Of a stretch of 35,417 nucleotides of DNA, positions 29,633-35,417 are shown one piece after another. The notes under the pieces are model-generated. The model saw only the letters and a list, made by a program, of their open reading frames with translations, made no database searches and was not told the origin of the DNA. Both the position numbers and the translations under genes were made by a program. This DNA is from Podochytrium sp. JEL0797 (lineage: Eukaryota > Chytridiomycota > Chytridiomycetes > Chytridiales > Chytriomycetaceae), in NCBI GenBank assembly GCA_027596195.1, contig JADGJG010000161.1, positions 1 to 35,417 of the forward strand. Reading direction: 5' to 3'. The first letter of the stretch is position 1. Every line of letters begins with the position of its first letter.

Positions 29633-30790
29633 CTACAACGAAACGACCCTCTCCCGTAACACGCGATTCCTCTCTTGTAAAGCCTCAACAAAAATCCGTG
29701 TCCCCTCGAGAATCTCGACACGCGAAGACCCTTCGACAGAACAATCGCCCTCAATCGGAGGCCTCAAACCGGGAACGAGTTCCGATAGAGTCTTCAAGGC
29801 ATCACGAATCTGTGCCCTCCGCCTCTGCTCAGCCTGGATATGGTTTGCCTTCTTTTCTGACGGAGTCAAGAGTGATTTCGAAGCTTTCGAAGAGGAGGAG
29901 GCGGAAGTGGCGAGCGACGCGGTGGAAACGGAGAGATGGGCTGAAGATGATTCGGTAGTCGTTGTCGATGGGACCGACTGTTCTTTTGGTTTGCGACCCC
30001 TTTTCTTTGGTGGCGGAGCGGTGATGGTGGGTGCAGTGGTTGCGGACGTGGAGATCGGAGCGGTGTTCGACGAGGGATGGATCGGAATCGAATCGAGCAG
30101 CGGAATGTGGTTTTGGTGTTGATGGCTTTGGAGGGACGGGAATTGGTAGGATTCGGATTGGTGCTGTGGTGGCGGGGAAGGGGGCGAGGAGGGGCGTGGG
30201 AGTTGGGAAAAGGAAGGGTATTGGAGGGATTGCATATGCAGTGATCGGTCAGGGTAGAACATATGTTGGTGTTGTAGTTGGTGTTGCTGTTGCAGTAGTT
30301 GCTGGTGTTGGAGTTGCTGTTGCTGTTGGTGGAGTAGGAGTTGCTGTTGTTGATGGTTGTATTCGTGTCCCGAGTTGTACATCATGTTGTAGAAGTACGG
30401 GTTGTCCTGGTAGTAGTCCTTGAGCGGGTGTTGGTTCATCAGCTTTGGCTCTTCCTTCAGGGTCGGCTGCTGTTCGCTCTGGGCGTGGTGGAAGACGACT
30501 TCTTGGTCGTTCTGCTTTTTGCGCTTTGGCGGCGCCAGCAAAGACAGCTCCGGATGAGGCGGCTGCGGCTCCAAGGCGTCGAAGGGCATTGTCAGGTGGC
30601 TGCGCTTCAAAGAAGAAGAAGAAGAAGAAGAAGAAGGCGGCGCGAGAGTCTCGAGAAACGACGAGAACAGCGCCTGGTCGTTGACCGAAAGCAGAGAGTC
30701 GTCACCAAGGGATGCCTCGTTGCCCACGGGTGGGAAAGCATCGCTGCCAAACAGCGAGTAAAGGTTGAACATGGACGCTTCGTCGTCCAT
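29633..30790 (-). CDS. bHLH transcription factor with AT-hook and poly-Gln
   Basis: Probable nuclear regulator, 385 aa, no intron. The ATG at 30790 (MDDEASMFNLYSLFG) is used because further upstream the frame offers only non-ATG starts. An acidic/aromatic head suggests an activation region. A Ser run, a Gln-rich block (LLLHQQQQQLQHQQLLQQQH) and Pro/Ser-rich sequence follow. An AT-hook core (KKRGRKPKE, about 255-265) precedes a C-terminal bHLH (about 311-385). The basic region is KKANHIQAEQRRRAQIRDAL, with His317, Glu321 and Arg325 in the H-E-R pattern that reads CACGTG E-boxes in known class B bHLH proteins. Helix 2 is SRVEILEGTRIFVEALQERN with the start of a zipper-like extension. Long antisense frames here are shadows of the repeats. 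Confidence 0.88.
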   Translation of the reverse strand: MDDEASMFNLYSLFGSDAFPPVGNEASLGDDSLLSVNDQALFSSFLETLAPPSSSSSSSSLKRSHLTMPFDALEPQPPHPELSLLAPPKRKKQNDQEVVFHHAQSEQQPTLKEEPKLMNQHPLKDYYQDNPYFYNMMYNSGHEYNHQQQQLLLHQQQQQLQHQQLLQQQHQLQHQHMFYPDRSLHMQSLQYPSFSQLPRPSSPPSPPPQHQSESYQFPSLQSHQHQNHIPLLDSIPIHPSSNTAPISTSATTAPTITAPPPKKRGRKPKEQSVPSTTTTESSSAHLSVSTASLATSASSSSKASKSLLTPSEKKANHIQAEQRRRAQIRDALKTLSELVPGLRPPIEGDCSVEGSSRVEILEGTRIFVEALQERNRVLRERVVSL

Positions 30791-31928
30791 TATTGGTGTT
30801 TCAACTTTTTTTTTCGATCTTTCTTTTGCGCCCCGTCGCTGAATCGATCCAAGCACAACAACATGAATGAAAAAAATACGAGGCTGCTGACTTGCACATT
30901 ACCACTCATCCTCACATATTCAATAAGGCCCCTTCACCTTCACGTATGTGCCATTTGTCAGCCCAGGGTGCCACCTACATTCCAAGATTTTTTGATCAAT
31001 TTCACCATCGTTGTGATCGCAACGCGCCATCGGAGAAAGGAGGTGATATCCTCGAATGATATTTTTCTTTTTTCGGGGTGCCTCCGCATCGCTCTTGTTT
31101 TCTCGTCTTCTGTTCTCGACAACATCAAAAAATAAGTGTAGATGGGCTTGAATAATCTCGGCGATTCCCCGCCCCTCCCATGTGTGAATCTCGTTTATTT
31201 TTGGTATCACCCCACCCCGCCTTCGTCTCTCTGCCAATTTGCATTCTCTCACACCGATGAGAGTTGCGAAATGAAAACCCTGCATCTTAACGAGGGCCTC
31301 ATTTAGGCAAAAAGTTCAACAGCAATCGAAATGAACAACAACAAAATATCTGCCTGATCCGCGATCGGGTTTATTGGCCATTACAAATTTCGTTTTCCTC
31401 ATGGGGGCCAATCAAAAAAATTACAAGACTGTCGAAAGGTGCCCGTTCGACGTTCATGGGAGCTTGTTGGGAGGGGTGTAAAATAAAGGGCGTGTCGTTC
31501 ATCCCTTTATTCCGAAGGTGGAGGCTGTTGGGATCAGCCAGTGTTATGCGGATGCGCTTCTGTTCCTCTACAAAATGTGTATTTGGTAGATTCGAAGGTG
31601 AGGATCTTCTGCATGATTTATATTTTGTATATTCAAACATGAGGTTGATTCGAAGGAGGAGGCGCGTTGTGAGAGTGGAGCTGCCTTCCTAAAATCCTTT
31701 TCTTCTCTTCTACACTTGATACATTCAAACACACGAGGGTTGATTCAAAGGTGGAGAACCCGTTGTGAGAGTGGTCTTTGCGCAAAGTCACGTGGCGATT
31801 GACTTCGCTTCTGTTGCTTCAATTCAGGTGTCGTTTCTCTATTGACCGATAAGTCGGGGGAAAAAATAACCTCAATCAGCAGGCCAAATGGCTCAGTGGT
31901 TTCGAGCAGTGACAATACCTTATCTTCC
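30791..31928. other. Intergenic with degenerate short repeats
   Basis: 5' flank of the bHLH gene (-) and the region before the truncated glycerol kinase copy. No ORF with domain character. Degenerate direct repeats lie at about 31510-31785 (separate entry). Confidence 0.4.
31510..31785 (+). repeat. Degenerate direct repeats (ATTCGAAGGTGGAG-type)
   Basis: The motif recurs at about 31511, 31590, 31648 and 31743. The last two share a longer block: ATTCAAACA, GGTTGATTC(G/A)AAGG, GGAG and GTTGTGAGAGTGG in the same order, starting near 31631 and 31724. This suggests an old tandem duplication of about 95 bp. Confidence 0.6.
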
Positions 31929-33416
<1,488 letters not shown>

Positions 33417-33783
33417 GAGCTTTTAGCCACTTCTTTTTTATATATAGCTACAGGAAGAAAGAAAGTATTGTTGTGAGCCCATTTGCAAATTCTGAAATCT
33501 GTATGTCCTTGTCCCATCCGCGTCCTCTCGTTGCGAATCGCCCACCCATGCTCAACACGATACACCCACGAGGTTGTTCGTAAACTTTGATAGAGAGGTT
33601 CAAAACGACTATCGGGACGTGGAACGAGCTTGTCATCCCCTCCGGCAGAGGTTCGAAGATTTTTTCGGCGGGCACGAAATGAGATTGCACCGCTTCCGCT
33701 GAATCCCTCTTGTTCCCGGGTGGCGCACTTTTAGGCATAAAACGCCGGGTATCATCCCATCACTTCACCAATTTTACAACCAA
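33417..33783. other. Intergenic between glycerol kinase copies
   Basis: 3' flank of copy A with TTTTTTATATATAG near 33435, then the presumed promoter of copy B. No coding signal recognised. Confidence 0.4.

Positions 33784-35417
<1,634 letters not shown>

Noticed and set aside
29907..31135. Long plus-strand open frames opposite the bHLH gene
   Set aside because: They are antisense readings of the Gln/Ser/Pro-rich coding sequence, giving Val/Gly or Lys runs, with no domain; the minus strand has a clear bHLH.
31880..31920. tRNA-like string (TGGCTCAGTGGTTTCGAGC)
   Set aside because: No matching acceptor stem, anticodon arm or T-arm could be laid out around it.

Overview
The window is nuclear DNA from a fungus. 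Genes are compact, with mostly 45-110 nt GT-AG introns often preceded by CTAAC/CTGAC-like branch sites. The conserved genes are of fungal type (fungal-style Sil1, BCS1, CWC15, NOG1, RNA1/RanGAP, a NOL8-like protein and a secreted class 3 lipase). Plant-like LRR proteins with an F-box-like head, together with MYND-finger proteins, suggest an early-diverging lineage such as a chytrid (Rhizoclosmatium-like). That placement is inference.

Layout. 0.25-1.34 kb (-): bZIP factor. 1.34-4.63 kb: a long gene-poor stretch with one Gln-rich gene remnant. 4.63-9.48 kb: SIL1 (+), BCS1 (-), a frame-broken MYND gene (-), CWC15 (+) and a small hypothetical gene (-). 9.69-15.6 kb: a broken LRR fragment, NOG1 (+), a second broken LRR copy, and RanGAP (+). 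16.1-18.9 kb: two broken F-box/LRR copies head to tail (-). 19.0-19.95 kb: secreted lipase (-). 20.4-23.2 kb: an LRR remnant fused to a broken MYND paralogue, then another broken F-box/LRR copy (all -). 23.2-27.5 kb: NOL8-like gene (+) and a secreted Ala/Pro/Val-rich repeat protein (+). 27.95-29.1 kb: another broken LRR copy (+). 29.6-30.8 kb: bHLH regulator with an AT-hook (-). 31.9-35.4 kb: two incomplete glycerol kinase copies followed by a 392-bp tandem duplication that runs exactly to the window end.

The single-copy genes splice cleanly: every exon joins in phase, giving complete proteins of the expected size (SIL1 321 aa, BCS1 428, CWC15 228, NOG1 642, RanGAP 388, NOL8-like 610, lipase 299). 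In contrast, all seven F-box/LRR copies, both MYND copies and both glycerol kinase copies carry stops, frameshifts, deletions or chimeric joins. The window is therefore a set of housekeeping genes (ribosome assembly, splicing, nuclear transport, ER folding, respiratory complex assembly) interleaved with decaying or recombining multigene families. The housekeeping genes are not an operon; neighbours share only short intergenic regions.

Most notable are the F-box-like/plant-type LRR/acidic-tail family with a conserved 3' end, and the glycerol kinase locus. In the latter a 369-bp block carrying identical lesions occurs three times with no difference I could find, although the flanking exons of the two copies differ by roughly 14-20%.
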